Assembly (NCBI GenBank): GCA_945881965.1
Contig: CAMCVS010000017.1
Span: 1 to 50,328 of the forward strand
DNA: 50,328 nucleotides
Source of the DNA: Paracoccus haematequi
GTDB taxonomy: Bacteria > Pseudomonadota > Alphaproteobacteria > Rhodobacterales > Rhodobacteraceae
Reading direction: 5' to 3'
Positions 37,895-46,591 of this stretch are shown here, in pieces. The translations under genes and the position numbers were made by a program. The stretch's first letter is position 1; each line of letters begins with the position of its first letter. Under the pieces are notes generated by a model, which searched no databases, had not been told where the DNA came from, and worked only from the letters and a program-made list of their open reading frames with translations.

Positions 37895-38716
37895 TTACTG
37901 TTTTGCGCGGCGATCCGCCGCGCGCGCTTCGTTCCATAGCGCGTCCATCTCTGACAGGTCCGATTGCGCGGGACTGCGCCCCTGTGCGGCCAGCCGCGCC
38001 TCGATATGCGCAAAGCGGCGGGTGAATTTGGCGTTGGCCCCGCGCAAAGCGGCCTCGGCGTCGATGTTCCAGTGCCGCGCCAGATTGGCCATCACGAACA
38101 ACAGGTCGCCGAATTCCTCGGTGATGTCGTCCTGCGACAGGGTGGCGCGGGCGTCGCGCAATTCGGCGATTTCCTCGGTCAGCTTGTCCAGCACCTGGCC
38201 GTCATCGGGCCAGTCGAACCCCACCCGCGCCGCGCGTTTTTGCAATTTCACCGCCCGCAGCAGCGCAGGAAGACCCAGCGCCACACCGTCCAGCACGCCC
38301 TTCTGCGCGCGGCCCGCGCGTTCCGCCGCCTTGAGGCGTTCCCAATCCACCGTTTGCTGATCGGGCGATTTGTCCCGCGATTCGTCGCCGAACACATGCG
38401 GATGCCGCGCCACCATCTTGGCGGACATGGCATTGGCGACGTCATCAAAGCTGAACAGCCCGCGTTCGGCGGCCATCTGGGCGTGGAACACCGATTGAAA
38501 CAGCAGATCGCCCAATTCGCCCTTCAGGTCCGCCCAATCCTGCCGGTCGATGGCATCGGCGACCTCATAGGCCTCTTCGATGGTGTAGGGCGCGATGGTG
38601 GCGAAATCCTGTTCCAGATCCCACGGACACCCGCGTTCCGGGTCGCGCAGCCGCGCCATGATCGCCAACAGCCGCGCAATGCCGCCTGCAGGGTCGTGGA
38701 TCAGGTCGTCAGCCAT
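37895..38716 (-). CDS. mazG: Nucleoside triphosphate pyrophosphohydrolase MazG
   Basis: House-cleaning NTP pyrophosphatase with two MazG domains in 273 residues. Domain 1 has CPWDLEQDFATIAPYTIEEAYEVADAI and LKGELGDLLFQSVFHAQMA (EExxE and ExxD metal sites). Domain 2 has LQKRAARVGFDWPDDGQVLDKLTEEIAELRDA and ITEEFGDLLFVMANLARHW. Start MADDLIHDPAGGIARLLAIM at 38716; the frame upstream is a shadow of the divergent amidohydrolase. It is 63 bp from that gene's start. Confidence 0.95.
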   Translation of the reverse strand: MADDLIHDPAGGIARLLAIMARLRDPERGCPWDLEQDFATIAPYTIEEAYEVADAIDRQDWADLKGELGDLLFQSVFHAQMAAERGLFSFDDVANAMSAKMVARHPHVFGDESRDKSPDQQTVDWERLKAAERAGRAQKGVLDGVALGLPALLRAVKLQKRAARVGFDWPDDGQVLDKLTEEIAELRDARATLSQDDITEEFGDLLFVMANLARHWNIDAEAALRGANAKFTRRFAHIEARLAAQGRSPAQSDLSEMDALWNEARAADRRAKQ

Positions 38717-38779
38717 TGCGATTGCCCCCGGTTTGGTGTTGTTTGCCAAGGTGGCGCAGCGCCGCCGGGGAGTCCAGAG

Positions 38780-39946
38780 ATGGCCGTCATCAACCGTATC
38801 GCAGGTTTTGCCGATGACATGACCGCATGGCGGCGGCATCTGCACGCGCATCCCGAACTGTCGTTCAATTGCGTGAACACCGCCGCCTATGTGGTTGACC
38901 GGTTGCGGGAATTTGGCGTTGATGACATTCACGAAGGGCTGGCCAAGACGGGCGTCGTGGCCTTGATCCATGGCCGCGCGCCGGGTCCGGTGATTGGCCT
39001 GCGCGCCGATATGGACGCGCTGCCGATCCCCGAGGAAACCGGGGCCACCTATGCCTCGACCATCCCCGGCGCGATGCATGCCTGCGGGCATGACGGGCAT
39101 ACCACCATGCTGCTGGGCGCGGCGAAATACCTGGCGGAAACCCGCAACTTCGCGGGCACTGTTGCGCTGATCTTTCAACCCGCCGAAGAGGATGGCGGCG
39201 GCGCGGGCGTGATGGTGCAGGAAGGCATGCTGGACCGGTTCGCCATCACCGAGGTTTACGCCCTGCACAACGCCCCCGGTGTGCCCGAGGGGCAGTTTTA
39301 CACCACCCCCGGCCCAATTATGGCGGCGGTCGATACGTTTCACATCCATATCACCGGGCGCGGCGGGCATGGCGCGATGCCACATGAAACGGCGGACCCG
39401 GTGATTGCGGCTTGCGGGATTGTGCAGGCAATTCAGACCATTGTCAGCCGCAACCACTATGCGCTGGATGATCTGGTGGTGTCGGTCACGCAAATTCACA
39501 CCGGAACGGCGGAAAACATCATCCCCGAAACCGCCTATGTGAACGGCACGGTGCGCACGTTCGATCCGGCGGTGCAGACCATGGTGCAGCGCCGCATGGC
39601 CGAGATCGTGGCGGGTGTTGCTGCCGGTTACGGCGTGACGGCCGAATTGCGCTATGACGTGCATTACCCCGCCACGGTGAACGACCCCGCCAAGACCACC
39701 TTTGCCGCCGAAGTCGCCGCCGAGGTGGTCGGCCCTGACATGGTCCAAGCGAACGCGGGCCGCGAAATGGGGGCCGAGGATTTCGCCTATTTCCTGCAAC
39801 AGCGCCCCGGTGCCTATCTGTTTCTGGGTCAGGGCGATGGCGCGGGGCTGCATAACGCGAAATATGATTTCAACGACCGCATTGCGCCCATCGGCGCGTC
39901 GTTCTTTGCGCGGATCGCGGAACGCGCGCTGCCGTTGGAGGGCTGA
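38780..39946 (+). CDS. M20D family amidohydrolase (hippurate-hydrolase-like)
   Basis: A 388-residue metal-dependent amidohydrolase. Motifs: MTAWRRHLHAHPELSF, GLRADMDALPIPEET, MHACGHDGHTTMLLGAAKYL (metal His/Cys), IFQPAEEDGGGAGVMVQEGM (catalytic Glu pair), GRGGHGAMPHETADPV in the dimerisation domain, and GAEDFAYFLQQRPGAYLFLG with the last ligands. Members cleave N-acyl amino acids. It ends immediately before the ATG of the agmatinase-family gene (TGA then ATG), so both form an operon that may act on arginine- or guanidine-derived amides. Confidence 0.92.
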   Translation: MAVINRIAGFADDMTAWRRHLHAHPELSFNCVNTAAYVVDRLREFGVDDIHEGLAKTGVVALIHGRAPGPVIGLRADMDALPIPEETGATYASTIPGAMHACGHDGHTTMLLGAAKYLAETRNFAGTVALIFQPAEEDGGGAGVMVQEGMLDRFAITEVYALHNAPGVPEGQFYTTPGPIMAAVDTFHIHITGRGGHGAMPHETADPVIAACGIVQAIQTIVSRNHYALDDLVVSVTQIHTGTAENIIPETAYVNGTVRTFDPAVQTMVQRRMAEIVAGVAAGYGVTAELRYDVHYPATVNDPAKTTFAAEVAAEVVGPDMVQANAGREMGAEDFAYFLQQRPGAYLFLGQGDGAGLHNAKYDFNDRIAPIGASFFARIAERALPLEG

Positions 39947-40921
39947 ATGGCACTGGAAGATGCAAAAACCCAGGTTGATCAGGCGTTTACGCGGGCTGAT
40001 GCACGCGGGTTGTCCTATGAGAACGCCTTTGGCGGCGCGGTCAGCTTCCTGCGGCGGCGCTATACCAAGGACCTGAGCGGCGCGGATATCGCCGTCACTG
40101 GCGTGCCGTTCGATCAGGCGGTGACGCATCGCACCGGCGCGCGGTTCGGCCCCCGCGCGATCCGCGAGGCATCGTGCCTGCAACCCTATGATCCGCCCTA
40201 TGGCTGGGGCTATGACCCGCTGGGCGAATTCGCCGTGGTGGATGCGGGGGATGTGGCGTTCGACTATGCCAAAACCTCTGAATTCCCCGCCACGTTACAG
40301 GCCCATGCGGCGGGGATTTTGGCGCAAGGGGCCGCGATGGTCACGCTGGGCGGCGATCATTTCATCACGCTGCCTCTGTTGCGCGCCCATGCGGCGAAAT
40401 ACGGCCCCCTGTCGGTGATCCAGTTCGATGCCCATTCCGACCTTTGGCAGGATGATGATTTCGACCGCATCGACCACGGCACGTTTCTTTACAAGGCGGT
40501 CAAGCTGGGGCTGATCGACCCCGCAGCCTCGGTGCAGGTCGGCATCCGCACGGAAACGCCCGATTATCTGGGCGTGAACATGATCGACGCGCGCACGGTG
40601 CATGAACAGGGGGCGGCGGCGATTGCGGCGCGGGTGCGCGCCATCGTGGGCGACCGGCCAACATACATCACTTTTGATATCGACTGCCTTGACCCCGCCT
40701 TTGCGCCGGGCACCGGCACGCCGGTCTGGGGCGGGCTGTCCTCGGCGCAGGCCGCGATCATCCTGCGCGATCTGGCGGGGATCAATCTGGTCGGCGGCGA
40801 TGTGGTCGAGGTGTCACCGCCCTATGACCATGGGCTGATCACGGCGGTCGCAGGTGCGCATGTGGCGATGGAACTGATCGCGCTGTGGGGCTGGACGCGG
40901 CGCGGGCAAAGCCGCGCATGA
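39947..40921 (+). CDS. speB: Agmatinase/ureohydrolase family protein
   Basis: A 324-residue Mn-dependent ureohydrolase. Binuclear metal ligands are all seen: GGDHF, QFDAHSD and FDIDCLDPAFAPGTGTPVWGGLSS; VTGVPFDQAVTHRTGARFGPRAIREAS is the family N-terminal core. It hydrolyses a guanidino compound, agmatine in the classic case, to urea and an amine; guanidinobutyrase or guanidinopropionase are alternatives, since substrate is not readable. A urea product would link to the urease about 20 kb away in this window. It overlaps the DUF1499 start by 4 bp. Confidence 0.9.
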   Translation: MALEDAKTQVDQAFTRADARGLSYENAFGGAVSFLRRRYTKDLSGADIAVTGVPFDQAVTHRTGARFGPRAIREASCLQPYDPPYGWGYDPLGEFAVVDAGDVAFDYAKTSEFPATLQAHAAGILAQGAAMVTLGGDHFITLPLLRAHAAKYGPLSVIQFDAHSDLWQDDDFDRIDHGTFLYKAVKLGLIDPAASVQVGIRTETPDYLGVNMIDARTVHEQGAAAIAARVRAIVGDRPTYITFDIDCLDPAFAPGTGTPVWGGLSSAQAAIILRDLAGINLVGGDVVEVSPPYDHGLITAVAGAHVAMELIALWGWTRRGQSRA

Positions 40922-41322
40922 TCAAGGTCTTGTGGGTTGTCCTTGCGGTTCTGGCGCTGTTCGCCGCCTTTGTCCGGCTGGCCCCGTCGGACCCCGCGCG
41001 CTGGCATGTCGCGGTCGAAGGCGGGGATGCCGATTTCACCGGTGGCCTGCGCCGCGTGCTGCCGGGGCGGGCGGGCGATCTGGCGCGGCTGGATGCCATC
41101 ATTCGCGCGACGCCGCGCACGCATGTTCTGGCAGGATCAGTGGCCGAGGGGCGCATCACCTATGTCACGCGGTCGCGGCTGTGGTGGTTTCCGGACTTTA
41201 CGACCGCCGAAGCACGCGGGACCGACATCGCGATCTGGTCGCGCCTGCGCTTTGGCGGCAGCGATCTGGGCGTCAACGCGGCACGGCTAACCCGCTGGCT
41301 GGACGCTTTGGGGCAGGGATGA
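40918..41322 (+). CDS. DUF1499 family protein
   Basis: A 134-residue protein with an N-terminal membrane anchor (MIKVLWVVLAVLALFAAFVRLAP), then DARWHV-like and the DUF1499 body: RLDAIIRATPRTHVLAGSVAEGRITYVTRSRLWWFPDFTTAEARGTDIAIWSRLRFGGSDLGVNAARLTRWLDAL. Function unknown; the family is envelope-located. ATGA overlap couples it to the agmatinase-family gene. Its last 36 bp overlap, in antisense, the end of the Cys-rich secreted protein gene. Confidence 0.85.
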   Translation: MIKVLWVVLAVLALFAAFVRLAPSDPARWHVAVEGGDADFTGGLRRVLPGRAGDLARLDAIIRATPRTHVLAGSVAEGRITYVTRSRLWWFPDFTTAEARGTDIAIWSRLRFGGSDLGVNAARLTRWLDALGQG

Positions 41323-41565
41323 CGTCGGACAGCCATCGCTGATCCGCCGCCACATCGGCACGTTCAGCGACATCTGGCACTGCGCAAGGAACGTCTGCCC
41401 GCCGACCTGCAAACAGGTGGTCTGGCCAAGCTCCAGCCGTTGGCGGGTCTTGTCGGTGCAATAACATTCCACGGCTTTCGGCGGCGCGATGGTCTGGCCT
41501 TGCCGGGGCACGGGGCCATCGGCAAGAGCGGGGGCTGCGATCAGGATCAGGATCAACGCGCGCAT
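41287..41565 (-). CDS. Small Cys-rich secreted protein
   Basis: A 92-residue product with a signal peptide (MRALILILIAAPALA). The mature part has six cysteines, ECYCTDKTRQRLELGQTTCLQVGGQTFLAQCQMSLNVPMWRRISDGC, roughly paired, suggesting disulfides in the periplasm. The in-frame ATG at 41604 would add a poorly signal-like extension, so 41565 is preferred. Homologues of this pattern are, as I recall, common hypotheticals in Rhodobacteraceae. It converges on and overlaps DUF1499 by 36 bp. Confidence 0.72.
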   Translation of the reverse strand: MRALILILIAAPALADGPVPRQGQTIAPPKAVECYCTDKTRQRLELGQTTCLQVGGQTFLAQCQMSLNVPMWRRISDGCPTSSLPQSVQPAG

Positions 41566-41665
41566 GACTGATCGTATCACGCTGGGCCGAACCGACCAAG
41601 CCACTGTGTTACGTGCGTGTCATCATTGGCTGACACGCTGCGCCAAACCCATGATGGAGATGACC

Positions 41666-42607
41666 ATGCGCGCGGCGCTGCTGACCCTTGCCATGCTTGC
41701 CAGCCCTGCGGCGGCACAGACCACCTTGCGGGTGATGTCGTTCAACATCTGGGGCGGCGGCGTCAACGAGGGCAAGGGCATCGACGACACCGTGGCCGCC
41801 ATCCGCGCCGCGCGGGCCGATATCGTCGGATTGCAGGAAACCCGCGCCGAAAGCGATCCTTGCACCGCCGAATCCTGCCCGCCCACCGGACCATCGGCCG
41901 CAATCGCCATCGCCGCCGCCCTTGGGTGGCAGGTGCATGACCAGACCGCCGAGAATGACGCGCTTTGGTCCAATGCAGTGATCTCGCGCCATCCGATCGG
42001 GGCGGTGTCGCCCAACGATCTGGGGGTCGAGATTGATGTGGCCGGGCGCAAAGTCTGGTTGTTCAATATCCATCTCGATGACGCGCCCTATCAGCCCTAT
42101 CAACTGCTGGGCATTGCGTATGACGACGCGCCCTTCATCAAGACCGAGGCCGAGGCGCAGGATTACGCGCGACGCACCCGGACGGCGGCGATGGACCGGC
42201 TGATGGCCGACATGGCCAAGGCCGATGGCGCCGCGGCGGTGTTCGTGACCGGCGATTTCAACGAACCCTCGGGCCTTGACTGGACCGAGGCGGCGGTGGC
42301 GGCGAAACTGCATCCCGTGAAGGTCGATTGGCCGACCACACAGCGGCTGGAGGATGCGGGCTTTATCGACGCCTACCGCGCGGTGCATGCCGATCCGGTT
42401 GCGAAACCCGCGTTTACATGGACGCCGACTTATGACGAGGCGGCGACCGACGATCACCCGGACCGGATTGATTTCGTCTTTGCGCGCGGGGCAGGGCTGA
42501 AAGTCACGGACGCGAGCATCGTCGGCGAGGACGGGCCACGTTCCGACATCAAGCTGTCCCCCTGGCCATCCGATCACCGCGCCGTCGTGGCCGAGGTTCA
42601 GTTCTAG
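41666..42607 (+). CDS. Exported endonuclease/exonuclease/phosphatase (EEP) family protein
   Basis: A 313-residue protein with a signal peptide (MRAALLTLAMLASPAAA) and the EEP fold: LRVMSFNIWGGG, IVGLQET with the metal Glu, NAVISRHPI, KVWLFNIHLDDAPYQPYQLLG, VFVTGDFNEPSGLDWTE and SPWPSDHRAVVAE with the catalytic Asp-His. Of four clustered ATGs (41651, 41654, 41660, 41666) the last has GGAG at the right distance (41656-41659). An exported phosphodiesterase or phosphatase is expected; substrate unknown. Confidence 0.88.
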   Translation: MRAALLTLAMLASPAAAQTTLRVMSFNIWGGGVNEGKGIDDTVAAIRAARADIVGLQETRAESDPCTAESCPPTGPSAAIAIAAALGWQVHDQTAENDALWSNAVISRHPIGAVSPNDLGVEIDVAGRKVWLFNIHLDDAPYQPYQLLGIAYDDAPFIKTEAEAQDYARRTRTAAMDRLMADMAKADGAAAVFVTGDFNEPSGLDWTEAAVAAKLHPVKVDWPTTQRLEDAGFIDAYRAVHADPVAKPAFTWTPTYDEAATDDHPDRIDFVFARGAGLKVTDASIVGEDGPRSDIKLSPWPSDHRAVVAEVQF

Positions 42608-42646
42608 GGTCTTGACCCGAACCGGGCGCGGGGGCACATCCGCGCC

Positions 42647-43693
42647 ATGCTGCCCGAAGACCGTCTTTTCCAGATCATCCGCCGTTTCCAGTTTCTGGAG
42701 GCGAAACTCAGCGCGGGTGGTGGCGATCTGGCGGCCTTGGGGCGGGAATATTCCGATCTCAGGCCGGTGGTGGCGCAGATCACGGCTTGGCAGAGCTTGC
42801 GCGATGAAATCGCCGGGGCCGAGGCGCTGTTGGCGGACCCCGACATGCGCGCGCTGGCCGAGGCCGAGCTTGGCGATCTGAAGGCGCGATTGCCCGAGGC
42901 GGAACATGCACTGCGCCTTGCGCTGTTGCCGCGCGATGCGGCGGATGCGCGGCCTGCGATCCTGGAAATCCGTCCCGGCACAGGCGGCGAGGAAGCGGCG
43001 CTGTTTGCAGGCGTTCTGCTGCGGATGTATCAGCGCCACGCCGAACGGCGCGGCTGGTCCTGGCAGGTGCTGGAGTTTCAGCCGACCGATCTGGGTGGCG
43101 TCAAAGAGGCGATGGTGCGCGTCGCGGGCGAGGGCGTGTTCGCGCGGCTGAAATTCGAATCGGGTGTGCACCGGGTGCAGCGGGTGCCGGTCACGGAAGC
43201 CGGCGGGCGCATCCACACCTCTGCCGCCACGGTCGCCGTTCTGCCCGAGGCCGAAGAGGTGGACATCGACATCCCCGCCTCTGATATCCGCATCGACACC
43301 ATGCGCAGTTCCGGCGCGGGCGGGCAGCATGTCAACACCACCGATTCTGCCGTGCGGATCACCCATCTGCCGACCGGGATCATCGTCACCTCCAGCGAGA
43401 AATCCCAACACCAGAACCGCGCCAACGCAATGGCCGTGCTGCGCGCGCGGCTGTTCGATCTGGAACGCGCGCGAGTGGATGATGCGCGGTCGAGCGAGCG
43501 GCGCGCGCAGGTAGGCACGGGGGATCGCAGCGAGCGCATCCGCACCTACAACTTCCCGCAGGGGCGGATGACGGATCACCGCATCAACCTGACGCTTTAC
43601 AGTCTGGACCGGGTCATCGATGGCGATCTGGATGACATGATCGACGCGCTGGTGGCCGATCATCAGGCGGCCTTGCTGGCCGAGATGGCATGA
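42647..43693 (+). CDS. prfA: Peptide chain release factor 1
   Basis: Terminates translation at UAG and UAA. The 348-residue chain has the RF1-type recognition tripeptide PVT ([24 protein letters not shown]) rather than the RF2 SPF, the peptidyl hydrolysis motif GGQ in [24 protein letters not shown], and [21 protein letters not shown]. The ribosome-binding site is weak. prmC, whose product methylates the GGQ glutamine, overlaps it by 4 bp. Confidence 0.97.
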   Translation: MLPEDRLFQIIRRFQFLEAKLSAGGGDLAALGREYSDLRPVVAQITAWQSLRDEIAGAEALLADPDMRALAEAELGDLKARLPEAEHALRLALLPRDAADARPAILEIRPGTGGEEAALFAGVLLRMYQRHAERRGWSWQVLEFQPTDLGGVKEAMVRVAGEGVFARLKFESGVHRVQRVPVTEAGGRIHTSAATVAVLPEAEEVDIDIPASDIRIDTMRSSGAGGQHVNTTDSAVRITHLPTGIIVTSSEKSQHQNRANAMAVLRARLFDLERARVDDARSSERRAQVGTGDRSERIRTYNFPQGRMTDHRINLTLYSLDRVIDGDLDDMIDALVADHQAALLAEMA

Positions 43694-44508
43694 CGGTGGC
43701 CGCAGCACTCCGCGCCGGGGCCGCAGCCCTTGCGGCGTTCGAGGGGATGCGCGGCGCGCGGATGCTGATGGCGCATCATCTGGGAGTGTCGGCGGAACGC
43801 TTGCTGCTGTGCGAGTCCGATCTGCTGCCCGACCCTGATGGCTGGGCCGCCCTGATCGCGCGGCGGCAGGCGGGCGAACCGCTGACGCGGATCATCGGGG
43901 CCCGCGATTTCTGGGGCCGGACGTTCCGCGTCACGCCTGCCGTGCTGGACCCGCGCCCCGATACCGAAACCCTGATCGCCGCAGCACTTGCGGGGCCTGC
44001 GCCCGCGCGGCTGTTGGACCTTGGCACTGGCACGGGGATCATCGCGGTGACATTGCTGGCGGAATGGCCCGAGGCCACGGGTCTTGCCACCGACATCGGG
44101 GCGGAGGCGCTGGAGGTGGCGCGCGACAATGCCGCAAGGCATGGCGTGGCGGCGCGGCTTGACCTGCAACTGGCCGATTGGTGGGCGGGCGTCACCGGGC
44201 CGTTCGACCTGATCGCCGCGAACCCGCCCTATATCGCGGCGGCAGAAATGGCGGGGCTGGCGCGCGAAGTGCGCGATCACGATCCGCATATGGCGCTGAC
44301 CGACGGGGCGGACGGGTTGACCGCCTATCGCGTGATTGCCGCCGGGCTGGGCGCGCATCTGGCCCCGCAGGGCCGCGTTGCGCTGGAAATTGGCCTGACC
44401 CAAGGCCGCGACGTGGCCGACATCCTGCGCGCGGCGGGGCTGACTGACGTAATGATCTGGCCCGATATCGTAGGCCGCGACCGCGTCGTGACCGCGCGCC
44501 TGCCGTGA
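43690..44508 (+). CDS. prmC: Peptide chain release factor N5-glutamine methyltransferase
   Basis: SAM-dependent methyltransferase for the GGQ glutamine of RF1 and RF2. Its 272 residues hold the N-terminal substrate domain ([20 protein letters not shown]), the SAM loop [18 protein letters not shown] and the catalytic NPPYI ([14 protein letters not shown]). ATGA overlap with prfA shows translational coupling of enzyme and substrate. Confidence 0.96.
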   Translation: MTVAAALRAGAAALAAFEGMRGARMLMAHHLGVSAERLLLCESDLLPDPDGWAALIARRQAGEPLTRIIGARDFWGRTFRVTPAVLDPRPDTETLIAAALAGPAPARLLDLGTGTGIIAVTLLAEWPEATGLATDIGAEALEVARDNAARHGVAARLDLQLADWWAGVTGPFDLIAANPPYIAAAEMAGLAREVRDHDPHMALTDGADGLTAYRVIAAGLGAHLAPQGRVALEIGLTQGRDVADILRAAGLTDVMIWPDIVGRDRVVTARLP

Positions 44509-44719
44509 TATCCGATACTGCGCGTAAATCACGCGCCACCGCCCGCTTTTTGCTTGTCACCACCCCTGCGGCATGCTTTACCGCCTCTAGTCGCGCGCAG
44601 CGTCACCTTTGGTGCCCGGCACGGCCATTACAGCCACACATCGCGGTCCCTGTTGTCACGTCCTTCATCGGCGCAATGCAGGGCACCAGGTCAGACCATC
44701 CGGGCCGGACATAGGGCAT

Positions 44720-45700
44720 ATGAGACAATCCAAATCACGTTCGCGTTCCAAAGGGAATCGCAGCAGTTCCACGCAGGGACGCAACCTTGGCAATATTCCG
44801 AACCGGGTGTTTGACAGCTCTGGTCCCGAAGGCAAGGTGCGCGGCACGCCGCAGCAGATCATCGACAAGTACAACCAGCTGGCGCGCGATGCCGCCTTGT
44901 CGAACGACCGCGTGGCGGCCGAGAATTTCCAGCAGCACGCCGAACATTACCTGCGTCTTTTGGGCGAGGCCCAGCGTGAACTGGACCGCATCCGCGACGA
45001 ACAGGAACGCATCAACCGCGACCGTCAGGCCGAACGTGACCGTCAGGCCGAACGCGATAAGGAACGCGACCGGGAACGTGACCGCGAGCGGGAACGAGAG
45101 CGGGAACGCGACCGCGCCGCGCGGCAGGAACGCGAGGCGGCGCAGGCCGCTGTTGGACAAGACGGACAGACCGAACCGGTGCCAAACGGTCATGGCAATG
45201 GGCAGGCGAACGGCAATGCCAACGGGCGCAACCCCAGCCGCGATGGCAACCGTGACCCCAACCGGGATCGGCCGCGCGACCGCCGCCCTGACCGCGAACG
45301 GGACCGTGATCGTCCAATCGAGGCCGCGCAACCTGTGACGGCGGCGCCTGAAACCCCTGCCGAACTGGCAGCCGCTGCGCAGGCAGCAACCGAACGCGCC
45401 GCACAGTATCGCGCGGACCCCGGCACAGCCCGCCAGCCCGACATCATCGACCCGCGTGGCGAGGCCGAAGAGCCGATGCTTGTCGATACCCCCGAAAGCC
45501 GGGTGGCCCATTCCACTGCGGTTCTGGGTTCCGAACCGGCTGTCGTGCAGACACATGCGCCAGTTGCCGCGCCCGTCGAAACCGACCCTGCCGCGCGCGC
45601 CGCCCCGCGTCCGCGCACCCGCAAGCCGAAACCCAAGGCCGATGCAGCCCCCGATACGGCTACAGATTCGGCGTCAGACACGACGGACGCCGCTGAATAA
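44720..45700 (+). CDS. DUF4167 domain protein with charged low-complexity middle
   Basis: A 326-residue protein. The N-terminal 75 residues are the DUF4167 domain: QSKSRSRSKGNRSSSTQGRNLGNIPNRVFDSSGPEGKVRGTPQQIIDKYNQLARDAALSNDRVAAENFQQHAEHYLRLLGEAQ. A long Arg/Glu/Asp stretch of ERDRE-type repeats follows (about residues 99-135), then Asn/Gly and Ala/Pro-rich tails. DUF4167 proteins are widespread in alphaproteobacteria and of unknown role; the basic Ser/Arg start hints at RNA or ribosome contact. ATG 44720 gives the conserved N-terminus. The stop abuts the converging rsmA stop with no gap. Confidence 0.88.
   Translation: MRQSKSRSRSKGNRSSSTQGRNLGNIPNRVFDSSGPEGKVRGTPQQIIDKYNQLARDAALSNDRVAAENFQQHAEHYLRLLGEAQRELDRIRDEQERINRDRQAERDRQAERDKERDRERDRERERERERDRAARQEREAAQAAVGQDGQTEPVPNGHGNGQANGNANGRNPSRDGNRDPNRDRPRDRRPDRERDRDRPIEAAQPVTAAPETPAELAAAAQAATERAAQYRADPGTARQPDIIDPRGEAEEPMLVDTPESRVAHSTAVLGSEPAVVQTHAPVAAPVETDPAARAAPRPRTRKPKPKADAAPDTATDSASDTTDAAE
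45019..45113. repeat. Imperfect repeats encoding the ERDRE tract of the DUF4167 protein
   Basis: Units resembling GAACGCGACCGG and CGTCAGGCCGAA recur through this stretch and encode RQAERD and RERDRERE repeats. Slippage could change its length in frame. Confidence 0.6.
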
Positions 45701-46540
45701 TCAGCCCGCCACCAGCCGGGCCAACGCGCAGAACCGTTCCAGATCAACGGTCTCTGCGCGATCCGTGGGGGCTATGCCGGCGGCGATCAGCCGGTCTTCC
45801 AGATCTGGCACCAGCCCCTTCAGCGCCGACCGCAGCATCTTGCGCCGCTGGTTGAAGGCTTGCGCCACCACGCGTTCCAGAACCTTGGCATCCGCCGGAT
45901 AGCGCGGTTCGGCCCGCGCCTTCAGATGCACCACGGCGGAATGAACCTTGGGCGGCGGGGTGAACGCCTCGGGTGGCAGGGTCAGCACGATACGCGCATC
46001 ACAGCGCCATTGCGCCAGCAGGGCCAGCCGCCCATAAGCATCGGACCCGGCCCGCGCCACGATCCGTTCGGCCACTTCCTTCTGGAACATCAAGGTCAGG
46101 CTGTCCCAGACCGGCGGCCATGCAGGCGGGGTCAGCCAGCGGATCAACAATTCGGTGCCGACATTGTAAGGCAGGTTGGCGACAATGCGGATGGGCGGCG
46201 TCAGATGCGCCAGCGGATCAACCTCCAGCGCATCGGCGTTCAGCACCGTCAGGCGGCCCGGATAGGCGGCGGCGATCTGGTCCAGCGCGGGCAGGCAACG
46301 CGCGTCCTTTTCGATGGCGAGCACATGGCGCGCCCCTTCGGCCAACAGGCCACGCGTCAGGCCACCGGGGCCGGGACCGACTTCGAGCACATCGACGCCG
46401 CGCAGATCGCCCGCCGCGCGCGCTATCCGCGCCGTCAGGTTCAGATCCAGCAGGAAATTCTGCCCCAGCGCCTTTTTGGCGGCGATGCCGTGCGTGGCGA
46501 TGACCTGGGATAGCGGCGGAAGGGAATCGATCTGGGACAT
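45701..46540 (-). CDS. rsmA: 16S rRNA dimethyladenosine transferase
   Basis: Also called KsgA; dimethylates two adjacent adenosines in helix 45 of 16S rRNA during late small-subunit assembly. The 279-residue chain has [18 protein letters not shown], the SAM motif [35 protein letters not shown], the catalytic [15 protein letters not shown] and [13 protein letters not shown] in the C-terminal domain. Start [14 protein letters not shown] at 46540. In many relatives it follows pdxA directly; here exoD and a CorC-type gene intervene. Confidence 0.97.
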   Translation of the reverse strand: MSQIDSLPPLSQVIATHGIAAKKALGQNFLLDLNLTARIARAAGDLRGVDVLEVGPGPGGLTRGLLAEGARHVLAIEKDARCLPALDQIAAAYPGRLTVLNADALEVDPLAHLTPPIRIVANLPYNVGTELLIRWLTPPAWPPVWDSLTLMFQKEVAERIVARAGSDAYGRLALLAQWRCDARIVLTLPPEAFTPPPKVHSAVVHLKARAEPRYPADAKVLERVVAQAFNQRRKMLRSALKGLVPDLEDRLIAAGIAPTDRAETVDLERFCALARLVAG

Positions 46541-46591
46541 AAGGCGTGATGCCAGCACCGCGCGCCTGTCGGCAAGCCTGATCTGCGCGCC

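Noticed and set aside
37895-40183. mazG with a 489-codon N-terminal extension
   Set aside because: The extension is antisense to the M20D amidohydrolase and its composition is shadow-like; MazG begins naturally at MADDLIHDP.
41609-43708. A 699-codon minus-strand open frame opposite the EEP gene and prfA
   Set aside because: Both plus-strand genes carry unmistakable motifs (GDFNEP, SDHR; GGQ, PVT), and the minus frame is an Arg/Gly/His-rich shadow.
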